From Davidsoniella eucalypti (lineage: Eukaryota; Ascomycota; Sordariomycetes; Microascales; Ceratocystidaceae), in contig RMBW01000098.1 in assembly GCA_004009845.1 (NCBI GenBank), positions 1 through 64,000 of the forward strand: a DNA stretch of 64,000 nucleotides, in the 5' to 3' direction. Both the position numbers and the translations under genes were made by a program. A model generated the notes under the pieces. The model was not told the DNA's origin, ran no database searches, and saw only the letters and a list, made by a program, of their open reading frames with translations. Within the stretch, counting starts at the first letter, position 1; each line of letters begins with the position of its first letter. Of the stretch, positions 52,061 through 62,237 are shown in pieces.

Positions 52061-53565
52061 ATGCAAGTTCAAGGCATTCAGCTCTCACACATTGATGATA
52101 TTCTGATTACGGTAGCTTCGAAAAGCTATGCGAGAAATTGCAGAGCTCTAGAGGCCATTGTTGAAGATCTCACCAGGCAAGCCGACGATAGTTCCGTCGA
52201 GTTTGAGAGTTCCAAGACTGAGCTTCTGCATTTAACAAGGAGTAAAGCAACAAGCAATGAACACATCGACGTCCTAGGGACGACAATCCATCTATCAGAG
52301 AAGATCAAATGGCTAGGAAGCTGGCTAGACTGTCAACTGGATTTCAGTGAGCACGCTCAAGACCGAGCCCTTAAGGCAACCAAAACCCTAATGGGAACTC
52401 AACAGATCTCGCGGAATCATAGAGGTTTAAGTGCGAAAGCAACTAGACTTTTACAATTTCCCAAGCACCACCATATACGTCTTTGCGTCCAACCTACAAA
52501 GGACCGCCTGAACTCTAAGTCCGATATCGAGTCTCTTGGTATTTTAGGTCCCTACAAATTGAAGCGAGAGTTACAAGTTCAAGCAATTTCCGTGGACATC
52601 AAGTACCTAATACCTTTCAAGGCATTTCAGCGAGCTGAAATTGTATGGGAGGCAACACCTATCACAACACACATCCCTAAAGCCAAAAAGAAGAAGCAAA
52701 AGAAATCCACCTGGCAACCTTAGAGACCCTATAGTTTGGTGAAGCCTATTGTCTTTATACTGACAGGTCAAGGGAGGGTGATAAATCTTCCTATGCCTTT
52801 GTCGATATTGACAATAAAACGGTGCGTTTGGAAGAGACAAATGTCTTGGGCCCTTATGCCGAGGTTGCAGGCTACACAAGCTATGCGATTTACAAAGCCC
52901 TTTGCTATGTTCGAAAGCTGTCAATACGGAAAAGAGTCCTAATCTTTGTCGATAGCCAAGCTGCCATCCAAAGAGTTCAGAAGCCTGGTATATTCACAAA
53001 CCTCATAGAGAAGCTAAGCCTCCAAGACCTCGACACTAGTATAGAAATACACTGGTGTCCTGGCCATGTTGGAATAGAAGGAAATGAGATAGTGGATAGG
53101 CTTGCAAAAGAGGCTCTTGAAAAAAGAGTATGCACCTCTATCGCAACCACTGGGTACATCAAGAAAAAGATAAAAGAGAACATCTTCAACCTCTGGGACG
53201 CACCGATCAACCGTGATATCGACAAACTTGGGAATCACTATCGGTCTCTTGGGAAGACAGGAGTGAGTGATCTGAATCCGATTGAGGGCGAGAAGAGGCT
53301 GACAACAGCCTACTACCAGCTTCTAACAGGGAAGGGCGCTTACCTGCCGTACCTAAAGACCATAGGCAAGGTATCGAGTAGCATGTGTCGACATTATCAG
53401 CTGGACATTAAAACTATTCAGCACTTGGTGTTGGACTGTGATATGTGGCTTGAGCAGAGACAAGAGTTGAAAGAGGTTTGTGATGGTGAGATTAAAATCG
53501 AAGATCTATTTAGTAAGGCGAAGCACCAGCAAGCCTTGCTAGTATTTCGCAAAAAACAGGCATGA
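52061..53565 (+). pseudogene. Reverse transcriptase/RNase H fragment of the LINE
   Basis: The first frame (from 52061 to a TAG at 52721) holds the end of the RT palm, with HIDDILITVASKSY containing the catalytic DD in a variant of the usual YxDD box, then the thumb region. A frame change and an in-frame TAG near 52733 separate it from the RNase H part, which starts EAYCLYTDRSREG (near 52742) and continues to 53565 with VDSQAA and HWCPGHVGIEGNEIVDRLAK, the usual RNase H acidic and His motifs. A C-terminal region with CRHYQLDIKTIQHLVLDC, probably the remnant of a zinc knuckle, follows. Endonuclease, ORF1 and most of RT are missing, so the copy is dead. Confidence 0.85.
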
Positions 53566-53784
53566 GTTAAGGAGAGAGAAGAAGTGGCCAACGATGGTGT
53601 TGCCGGTGAGGGTGAACCAGTCGCACTTCTTGATGATGGGTGGTGTTGTTGAGTTGTTTTTATGTCTTGTTCATTGTTTCTAACTGTTTTTCTGCTATGT
53701 TTTATTGTTTTGCTTGTTGTTTCTTTTACAATTGCATAGCTCTATAGCTCTATAAGATTAATAAAAAATAAATAAATCCTTTAA

Positions 53785-53791
53785 AAATCAA
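53785..53791. repeat. Possible target-site duplication, right of LINE
   Basis: AAATCAA, second copy of the sequence at 52041. It contains the stop codon (TGA on the minus strand, 53788-53790) of the monooxygenase gene. Confidence 0.4.
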
Positions 53792-55323
53792 TCCTTTTTC
53801 TTGTCTGGAACGTGGTAGGACATGCCTTGGTGAATGTCTCCGACAACGCTCTGCCACCAATCCCAGATCAGAGACCATCTGCCATACCACGGAGATTTAC
53901 GACCACTTTTAGGTATTCTAGAAGCCGACGCAATCACATACGAAGCCCCTGAATACATGACGGGCTGCGAGTTTAAATCATCAGGGTTACAATCCATGAC
54001 AGGAGTCGCACGGGTTGCGCCAATGTTGTCCATATGCTTGATCACATTGACGACAATCTCGACCATCTTATCGATGCCGGTAGTCCAAGTCAACGAGGTG
54101 TATCCGATCATCATAGCAATATTGGGAGCGCTTTCCAGCATGCAGCCACGCCAGGCAAAATGGTCTTGAAAGATCAAGGGCTCGCCATCGATAGAAGGCG
54201 TGATACCGTTGAGGATCTGCACATACATTCCCGTAGCAGTGACGATGATATCGGCGGGGATCTCGGTGCCGTCTTTCAATCTAAGACCGGTCTTGGTGGC
54301 CGTATCGATATGCGCGGTGACAATTTCGGTGTTGGGCCGCTTCAAGGCCCAGAAAAACTCGCCGTCGGGCGTCATACACGTCCGCTGCGTCATTGGCTCG
54401 TAGTTAGGAGTGAAGTGGACATCGCCTGGATAGTCATCTCCCTGTATAGCCTTGGCAGAATCCTTGATAATGGATTTAACCTTTTCGGGAAAATGCAGAG
54501 CCAACAACCGGAAGCCGTTTTCGACAACGACGGCGTTGTACCACCCCAAGCGATGGGCCCATTGTAGCGGGAGCCAGCGCTTAAACATTGCTATCATGGG
54601 GTTACGACGTTTGATGTCCAGGATGTACGAGGGGCTGCGCTGCACAAGTGTGATGTGCTCAGCCGTCTCGGCCAACACGGGGAACAATGTCACAGCCGTA
54701 GCTCCCGAGCCCACCAGGGCAATGCGCTTACCCGCGGTTTCTAGGTCCTGTGGCCACCACTGGGGATGTACAACGGTGCCGCCAAAGTCGGCGATGCCGG
54801 GAACGGGTGAGTCGAGGGCGCGCTCGTAACTGTAGTATCCGGTCGTAGCCATGAGGAACTTGGTCGTGAGAAGGTACGTGGTTGGTGGTGTGGCTGTGCG
54901 ACGCTGCGGGTCTGTATCTTCGAACTCGGCGACTTCGACGGTTACCTCCCAGCGATCGGTTGCAGAGTTCCAGTTGGCGGCTATCATGCGGTGTCCTAGG
55001 CGGACCTTCTTTATCAGGCCGCTCTGCTCCGCAGCCTCCTTTATGTAGTCGGCAATAACGTCTCCCGCGACTACGGCATCGAGATGTGGCCATGGATGCC
55101 AGTAGAAACCATAGCATACCATGTTGGAATCACATCGGAAGCCAGGATACTTGAAGAAGGTCCATGTGCCGCCAATTGTCGGGCGAGCTTCCAAGATAGC
55201 CATAGATTTGGTTGGGAAGGCTTCACGCAGGCGGTATGCACTGTTGATGCCGCTTATGCCAGCGCCAACCACCAGCATGTCGAGGTCCTCGCGGGGCTCG
55301 AGTCCATGGCATGGTGAGGTCAT
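53788..55323 (-). CDS. Baeyer-Villiger-type flavin monooxygenase
   Basis: An intronless frame of 511 residues runs on the minus strand from ATG at 55323. It has an N-terminal FAD-binding Rossmann motif (VVGAGISG, about 18-25), GGTW at 51-54, the Baeyer-Villiger fingerprint FxGxxxHxxxWP (F180, G182, H186, W190, P191), a second nucleotide-binding motif GSGATA (205-210, NADPH) and ATG (in TATGMYV) near the C-terminal third. Length and motif order are normal for class B flavoprotein monooxygenases, which insert one oxygen of O2 next to a carbonyl or oxidise N/S atoms. Substrate is unknown; no polyketide synthase, peptide synthetase or P450 gene lies nearby, so cluster membership is not supported. 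The stop codon lies within 10 bp of the LINE tail, so the original 3' region has probably been displaced. Confidence 0.9.
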   Translation of the reverse strand: MTSPCHGLEPREDLDMLVVGAGISGINSAYRLREAFPTKSMAILEARPTIGGTWTFFKYPGFRCDSNMVCYGFYWHPWPHLDAVVAGDVIADYIKEAAEQSGLIKKVRLGHRMIAANWNSATDRWEVTVEVAEFEDTDPQRRTATPPTTYLLTTKFLMATTGYYSYERALDSPVPGIADFGGTVVHPQWWPQDLETAGKRIALVGSGATAVTLFPVLAETAEHITLVQRSPSYILDIKRRNPMIAMFKRWLPLQWAHRLGWYNAVVVENGFRLLALHFPEKVKSIIKDSAKAIQGDDYPGDVHFTPNYEPMTQRTCMTPDGEFFWALKRPNTEIVTAHIDTATKTGLRLKDGTEIPADIIVTATGMYVQILNGITPSIDGEPLIFQDHFAWRGCMLESAPNIAMMIGYTSLTWTTGIDKMVEIVVNVIKHMDNIGATRATPVMDCNPDDLNSQPVMYSGASYVIASASRIPKSGRKSPWYGRWSLIWDWWQSVVGDIHQGMSYHVPDKKKD

Positions 55324-55501
55324 GATGGTGATGGTAAAGAAATAGAATAATACGGGAGAGTTTTTGAGTATATCTCCAGGTAAAGAAGTAAGCTTAGGCC
55401 GATGGCATAGTAAGTGATACTATAGCTATCTTGGAACCTACGGGACAGTTACTCATGGATTCCACGTTATATATATATATACCTATGTCCACTAATAACT
55501 A

Positions 55502-55510
55502 CCTAGCCCA
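55502..55510. repeat. Target-site duplication, left (55.5 kb LINE tail)
   Basis: CCTAGCCCA, identical to 55576-55584 on the other side of the insertion. Confidence 0.8.
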
Positions 55511-55575
55511 GACATCTTCATAGCTCTATAGCTCTATAAGATTAATGAATTAAATATAAAATATACAAAAAACTG
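55511..55575 (+). mobile_element. 65-bp LINE 3'-tail insertion
   Basis: TAGCTCTATAGCTCTATAAG followed by an A-rich tail repeats the 3' terminus of the LINE at 53735-53784. It is flanked by CCTAGCCCA direct repeats at 55502-55510 and 55576-55584, a 9-bp target-site duplication. This is an extreme 5' truncation product of the same family. Confidence 0.85.
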
Positions 55576-55584
55576 CCTAGCCCA
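55576..55584. repeat. Target-site duplication, right (55.5 kb LINE tail)
   Basis: CCTAGCCCA, second copy of 55502-55510. Confidence 0.8.
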
Positions 55585-57625
55585 ACCAATCGCCAGCTCA
55601 TATATGGAGGGCCTTGTCTAGGCTTCAATAATTACAGAAATATTACTTGATCCGGAAAACCGCCTCCCAGACTATAGAAGTCTAGACAGGTTAGATATGA
55701 ATATTTTTCTCTTTTCCTTCTCAATTTATCAATTTTCTGCCAACATAGAGCTGTCTTGGTGGTTGTCTTGAGGCTTATCTAGAGTGGTGGAGCAATTATT
55801 AAATTGATTGGTTAGACAGGAAGGGACTCCATAATTGAGTTTAACCCCTTAGAAGGAAAGCCCTATCCTTTCCACCGAGTACTAGAAACAAGAGGCTAAC
55901 TGATAGGTTTCAAGCCCTGGAAAATAGCTGCCATAGCTGCTATAATCCTTAAGCTCCAGCGCAGTTACACGAGCCAAGCCATTAATTTCCATAGCCGCCA
56001 TGAGAACAGCTGAAAGTTTCCTTCTTTTTTATCAGACATCTTCAACACCACAGTATGAGCCTTGGTTTTTTTTTCCTCATAGAAGCTTTAGACATCATAC
56101 ATAATCACCGTGGAGAGTGATGCGCCTTAGATAGCACTGTGTTGATAATGACTTGCTTTATGCTGAACTGCACATCTTCCATATGTACGTCGCACTTGTT
56201 CCCTGGAGCTTTGAGCCTCGTCGCGTGGATTTTTTCAGGCACGAGCCTTGATTGATTCTTGCAACTCCTGCTCCGATGTTGATCATCACGTCACTGTGAT
56301 GATAGACCCGCAGTCTTATGCTCACCTCCCGGACAAACCCTAAGCCTTACGAGAGATCGCACAACGACATGTCTTTGGCTTCATATAAATCGATACCTGC
56401 CTTGGACAGAGCGCTATTTGGCATGCAACGTCTGGCCTGAAACCCTACGGCGTAGTTTCGCTGTCAGCTACACTTTATATACGTGGCAAAGTGCCTGGCT
56501 TTGACCTTGATAACAACCAAAACACCACACGCCGCAACCCGACATACAAAGGATGTTTCCTATGTCTCATTCAGAATTGATGGGCGGCACTATATCGAGC
56601 AACAATCGTTGTTTTCTTCTAGCATTCTCGTCGTCAGGAATGAGAGTCTAGACCGCGAATAGACCGCATCGGCTGCGGCCAGCAATGAGGAAACATGCTA
56701 TTTTTCGTGCATTTTATAGGTAAGCGAACAGGCATGATTATGAACTATATCTTGATTAGGAGAGCATAACTATACAAATTGATACAATGCAAACTGGGCG
56801 GTATACCAACAACCGATATACAAGCATCCCAGAGGACAGTGTGTCTCTGTCCCATTAACATCTGGCCAGTCTACAGACAGCCAGGATGACATCGCAACAC
56901 AAAGGCGGCTAGTTGTCAACTGTGCCGTAAAAGGGCAAAGACAAGACAAAGGCTCAAAACATGAGCAAACAACCCCTGCCTCCCGGATAGTGCAACTCTG
57001 AGAACAAAAACAAAAACAGGAAGAAAAAGAAAAAGGAAAAAAGACTATCGTCATCTGCCCCCATATGCGTCGCCGACACAGTTGGCCGGCCCATTATGCA
57101 ACTTCGAACGCTATTGTTCGAATCTAATTTATAACCATCGGGGAAAAAAAGCAAGAAAACAAAGGAAAGGGGAGTCAATACACAGACAAGAAGAGCAAAA
57201 GAAGAAACAACATGCTTTGGGAACCACAGGCTGCAAGTGAAAGAGAGCAAGTGCCCGAGCACTGTTCGTAAGATGAATGATATGTCGTTAAAGGGAAGGA
57301 TAGAGGTGGTGAAGACATGAGATGAGGTTGATGTGTCGTAGTAGGAATGTAGAGGATCAAAGGAGACAAGAGGGCACACGCAGCCGTCTACAGCAAAACT
57401 TGCTGCTTCGCATTAGATGACCCAAAGTAGACAATGGGTTCCCAAATATGCTTCTGGGAGTTATATTGCATATATATGCAAACCGAACCTGGCCTGCATG
57501 TAAGTGTTTGATACTGAGCGTCCGACGCCCAGAAACAGAAAATGCAAGCACAAAGTTGCACTCAGCACAAAGACGCATTGAGTTTCAATGTAAACAATGG
57601 CCAGCTTGCTGCTTGTTGCCCAGGT

Positions 57626-58762
57626 TTACACCTCGTGCATAGCTGCTGGGTTCAACGGACGCTGGACGGGAACAGAGCCATCAGCCGTTGAGGGAGGTCC
57701 GACCTTGTGAGTGCTGTTATGAAGAAGCCACTGCTCTTGCAGCGCGCTCATCTCCCAATCGTATCCGTCCTGGCCGGGGTTAGCACTGCCATACTGAAGA
57801 ATGACGAGCACCTTGTACACAGCATAGGCGAGCAGAGCGCCCATGAGAGGACCCAGCCAGTATATCCAGTGGTAGCCAGGGAAGCCTGCAATGACAGCAG
57901 GGCCCAAAGCACGCGCAGGGTTGATCGAGCAGCCAGTCAGATAGACACCGACCATATGGGCCATGAAAACACTCATACCAACGCCGATGGGAGCAAGGAA
58001 AGTGGCCTTGTGCTTCTCAACGGCTAGGAAGTATACGACGATGACCAGCTGGGCAGTCAGGAACATCTCCAGGAAGACGCCCTGGGCCTTGGAGACGCCG
58101 GCACCAAGAGTGTTGACTACGGTTAGCGGGCCGGGTATTAAGGCATCTGCCATGCCGGCGGCTGCAATGCCGGCTACAAGCTGGGTGACGATAACAATTG
58201 CGCAGCGGAGGGGAGTGATGGCTCCGATGAGCGCTAGGGCAACGGAGACCTGTCGACACAAGAGAAAAGAGCAATACGCCGGTCAGTGTAAGTGTTCCAG
58301 AATGAATAAGAAGAGAAGTGTAGAGCAGGGGCCATGGAAGTTGATCAAGGCCCGGGAGCACCAACAACGATACAACTTAAAAAAAAAGCCAGGGTTTGGT
58401 TTGATAGACGGGCAGTATGGTAAAGGAGACGAAAGAAAACATTGGATATACAAGATTGCAGGTTTATGGGCATATAAAATAGCACTTACAGCTGGGTTGA
58501 ACATGCCGCCAGAGATTCTGTAAAAGACCCAGACGTTGACAGCCAGAGACACACCGAAGCATGACGAGATGTACAACAAAGTAGGGACATTGGGGCCATT
58601 GGTGCCAGCAGAGTTCTGCGACGAGTTGAGGGCGTTCTGGGTGCCGGCAAAGGCCATGAAGAGGAACATGAAAGTACCGCAGAATTCGGCAATGGCAGCA
58701 ACAAGTTCGTTGCGGAGCGTATTGCCCATGCCACCGCCGCGGCCGTTGGTCTTGGGAGTCAT
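57626..58762 (-). CDS. Orthodox aquaporin (major intrinsic protein family)
   Basis: Two exons on the minus strand, 58762-58490 and 58249-57626, give 298 residues. The 240-bp intron (GTAAGT donor, GACAG acceptor) falls right after the first NPA motif. Six hydrophobic helices and two half-helices are visible, with NPA at 89-91 (GGMFNPAVSVAL) and at 201-203 (GCSINPARALGPAV). Arg204 follows the second NPA without the Asp typical of aquaglyceroporins, which favours a water channel; fungal members may also pass other small solutes. The likely site is the plasma membrane or vacuole. The start at 58762 (MTPKTNGRGGG) leaves a short hydrophilic cytosolic N-terminus; the upstream open frame has no better ATG. 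A hydrophilic C-terminal tail of about 50 residues is unremarkable. Confidence 0.93.
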
Positions 58763-61700
58763 GGTAAAGAGGGGCAAGAAAGAACAGGAAAGAAGCAATG
58801 TGGGATACGACTGCCGAGTCAAAGAGCAGGAAGCTGTATGCCAGAGTTGAGGGGGAGGGGGAATGATGATGAACGAGCCTGTTCTCGATATACTGGCGAA
58901 AGGGAGCGCACATTCAGGTTCTTATACTCTTCGAGCCTTTGCTTGTGTTTCTTTTGCTTTGTCCATGGACTTGGCTGTTTGTAGGCCCTCGACAACACAC
59001 CCCCCTCCTCTTCGTAGTCTTCTCTCTGTTGGAAATAACTAGTACCGGTACTTGCTCCTACTACTTAAACGCCGTGTTTTGCTCGATGCTGGCTCGCTAC
59101 CTGTCTTTACGCTCCAGCATGCAGCTGTTACTCGTACCCACTGAAACGGCTCTGGACTGTCGAGATAGCATCGCCGTGGCCACGCCTAGAGGAGTACATG
59201 GAGTGGACGGCACAAGAAAATAGACTGGAGATACAGAAAAACTACATACAGAATACAGATAATAGCACTGCTGCCGTTTTTGCTGTTAAATTCTTGACTT
59301 GGTTTCTTCTCTCTTTATGTACCTCGCTTACACGCCCCTTACCCCTACCAGTAACCCCAAGCAAAGCACACGCCTCTCTCCTCATTTTTCGACCATTTCC
59401 TCTTCCGCGTAGTTTGTAAATATGTATACTACAGGTAACTGGTGTATGTATTTGCCTCTCTTCTCAAAGAACAAATCACTATCAGGAAAGAAGCTACGCA
59501 AAGAGGACATAAACATTGAGTTCTCTCTAGCATGAAGCAATAGAACCTTACCCAGTGGTTCAGCTATGATTGTTAAAGCGATTTTCGACTTAAACTACGA
59601 ACTAAGCGGTGGTGAAAATCATGGTTTATATTGTCAGCATGATATAATTGTACGCTCAAGCCTTCAAAGTTAATGAGGATATACAATACTCATTCATATA
59701 CCTTTGCGTCTTTGCAGGTTGATCGTTATGGCCATGCCCCTCTGTGCCATTCTTTGGCTTTCCACCATGGTTTTAATTACATTTTTGGTCTCTAAATCTT
59801 GATTTGTAAAGAGTTAGTGACCCTCAGTATAGCTAGCTATAGAATATATCAACGCCAATCAAGGGATAGAACGACAGACAGAAACCAAGGTACCAGTTTT
59901 TACCAGAGTCAAGGTCTTAAATGTCGCTCTCGGGCCGGCAACTTTAGTATCTGTTATGGGCCGTTTCTCCAGTCCTTTTCTTGTATGACTCGGCTGTAGA
60001 GACAAATAGCGGGATTTTCACTGGAGGGGAGAGGCAGAGAGATTGCGATCTATATATTCAAGCTGTCGCTTTTAGCAATTCATAATGATACATATCTATT
60101 ATATTTTCTTCTCGTCAGCTGAAGCCATCTTTAATCTTAGCCAAAAACCTGAAATACGCCACCGAATAACATAATACGATCACGTATACCTAGCTCGATA
60201 GTTTAAAGACCAAGCAAGAGCTACATATTTAGCGGCTAGCCTGTTTCGATGAAGTCTCCGTCAGTCTAATGGCCACCACAAACCATTCCTATTTCATATA
60301 TTTGGAAGCTATTCGTTGTCTACAGGATAGTATCGAACATTGTTGTCTTGGAATTATATGCCACATACCACGTTATATCGTCATGGTAGGTCTCTAACAA
60401 GAAGAAAAATAAAAATAACCGGACGAAGGCAACCGAGAGAATGGCTCAAGATAGCCACTATAGTTCTCGGGGATCCTTAGGTCCTTAGGCCTTTATGCAC
60501 TTTCGGAACCTGATTTAGACCTTGGATCCTCCCGCAACGATAGGCGTAAACCCGTCCAAGCTGGTGTACTCCTTAGAGCACAGTAACGAAGTCACCAAGA
60601 TGGATAGGTGTGAAATAGGAGGTCTAGATATCTGCAAACGTGATGTGACCTGATGCTGCAAGTCTTGGCTGCTAACGAAACTACATGGTGCCAGTTGTTG
60701 TGTTGCTTCTAGTTGGTCTTAGTGTTGTTCCGAACACAAGGCTGCGGTGACTGGCGAATCGGGCAAACACGCATATGTAGCGTGCGTTGAGATGTGTTAT
60801 TTCAAATTGGCGAAAGATTCCCCAAAACCATGTGCGTATTTAGGTAATACATATGTTTGTCTAGTAAAAAAAGAGAAGAAAAAACAGCCAAGATAGTCAC
60901 AGCCAAGCGAGCTGGCAAGGTGCATGTTGCTAACAAGACACCGTTCTACAACCGGTTGCACATATACACAACACATAGCAAGGATTTGGTCATCACGTCG
61001 TCCGTTATTCTACCCCTCAGCCAGACTGTTGAGTTGATAGCCGGGTAGTACATGTCTTGGCATATCAAGCTAGATGGTGAGAGGAATCTGGTCTCCATCG
61101 TCAATATATAAGATGACAAGCAAGATACTACTGTTTATAACGATCAATATATAGCCTGTAAAGCCATATGGCGTCAGCCGACAGCTGCTCCAACGTAAGA
61201 TATGGGTAGTCTTGTGCTGTGAATTTTATCTTCCACCCTATAGTGACTCCACAAACAAAGCCTGCCTTATCAGGGCTTATGAGAATAGTCGGTACCGGAC
61301 AGCAAGAGTACCACTAGTGGTCAAGTATGCCGTCTCTCATATCGGGGTCATCGTACAATCTCGTTGGTAGCTCTCTGGTGCGAGGTAGGACATCTAATAG
61401 GCTATGTCGAGACCACAAAGCGCTGACCCATATATGTAAGCTGGACTGGTGGTGTCCACGCAGAGACGCTGCATATGCACGTGTATGTGCATGTAGCATT
61501 GAAGACTTGCGGGCTGGTGGCCGCCCAAGAAACAACCCAAGAAACAGAAAGCCCCGTCTCTTGCGTCTCGTTTCTGGTGCGTTGTCCGAGTCTGCATCGA
61601 TCACGAGACCCATGTTTTGAGTCCGCTACAGGACACATGTGATACACCAGAGAAAAACGGAAACAGGGTGATAATCTTGTGCTGCTTGCGAGGCTGTAGT

Positions 61701-62151
61701 GTTGGGAAACATTGTGTTAGTAGCGATATTTCCCGATGACCGAGTCCATGTCGCACCAAAGCGAACTGACAACGCTTCAGGATCAGTGGAGGAACTCAGC
61801 CTTTTTCGGCATCGTCATCACTAAAGCAGTTTGTTTTATTTGTTTTTCGACTACGGCCCTAGCTCCTATGAACTACTGCTTGGCTAGCTTTGTCTCCTGT
61901 CATCCTGCTGGATGCTGCTATGATGGCGTTGAAGTCCCAGATTCAGCTCACTTGGTTGAGGTTAAATCTCGTATTTTCTTAAGCGCACTACCGAAGCTAA
62001 TTCTGGTACTTTTCTGCCCTTTGGGGTTTAAAGTAAAAGTCGTCGAAAACACATGGCTAGGACAAGGAACAAGGGTTTTTTTTTTCCAACTAATGCGACA
62101 CTATGACGAAACCACCATGCTTTTTTTTTTACTTGAATTTTATTCCCAACT
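58763..62151. other. Spacer right of the aquaporin gene
   Basis: About 3.4 kb. The first few hundred bases should contain the aquaporin promoter. Short frames such as 58939-59223 (+) and 61736-62182 (+) have no recognisable motifs and are not called. No RNA gene seen. Confidence 0.55.
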
Positions 62152-62164
62152 AGCCAGATCTCAC
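62152..62164. repeat. Target-site duplication, left (62.2 kb LINE tail)
   Basis: AGCCAGATCTCAC, identical to 62225-62237 on the other side of a 60-bp insertion. Confidence 0.9.
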
Positions 62165-62224
62165 ATCCTCATAGCTCTATAGCTCCATAAGATAAATGAA
62201 TTAAAAAAAATTAAAAATTAAAAA
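62165..62224 (+). mobile_element. 60-bp LINE 3'-tail insertion
   Basis: ATAGCTCTATAGCTCCATAA and an A-rich tail repeat the LINE 3' terminus with small differences. A perfect 13-bp target-site duplication (AGCCAGATCTCAC) flanks it. It shares AATGAATTAAA after the motif with the 55.5 kb copy, whereas the 1.7-kb copy has a different tail, so the two tiny copies are closer to each other. Confidence 0.88.
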
Positions 62225-62237
62225 AGCCAGATCTCAC
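62225..62237. repeat. Target-site duplication, right (62.2 kb LINE tail)
   Basis: AGCCAGATCTCAC, second copy of 62152-62164. Confidence 0.9.

Larger units (their letters stand above)
52041..53784 (+). mobile_element. 5'-truncated non-LTR retrotransposon (LINE, RNase H-bearing fungal type)
   Basis: The fragment begins inside the reverse-transcriptase palm and ends in an A-rich tail (about 53760-53784) after the 3'-terminal motif TAGCTCTATAGCTCTATAAG. The same 3' motif ends two tiny copies at 55511-55575 and 62165-62224. AAATCAA occurs at 52041-52047 and again at 53785-53791, a possible 7-bp target-site duplication. Loss of the 5' end fits incomplete target-primed reverse transcription. The presence of RNase H after RT suggests a Tad/I-like lineage. 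Confidence 0.85.
55324..57625. other. Spacer between the monooxygenase and aquaporin genes
   Basis: About 2.3 kb without a supported gene. It holds the promoter of the monooxygenase (right of 55323), a 65-bp LINE tail insertion (55511-55575) and the probable 3' region of the aquaporin gene. An open frame at 56954-57379 (minus) is Ser/Phe/Leu-rich translated spacer and is not supported. Confidence 0.55.

Noticed and set aside
53788..58762. Secondary-metabolite gene cluster around the monooxygenase
   Set aside because: Only one accessory enzyme is present; the neighbours are STI1 and an aquaporin, with no core synthase, P450, regulator or transporter typical of a cluster.
61736..62182. 148-codon frame with ATG start on the plus strand
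   Set aside because: It runs into the LINE tail insertion, its stop is supplied by the insertion, and it has no recognisable motif.
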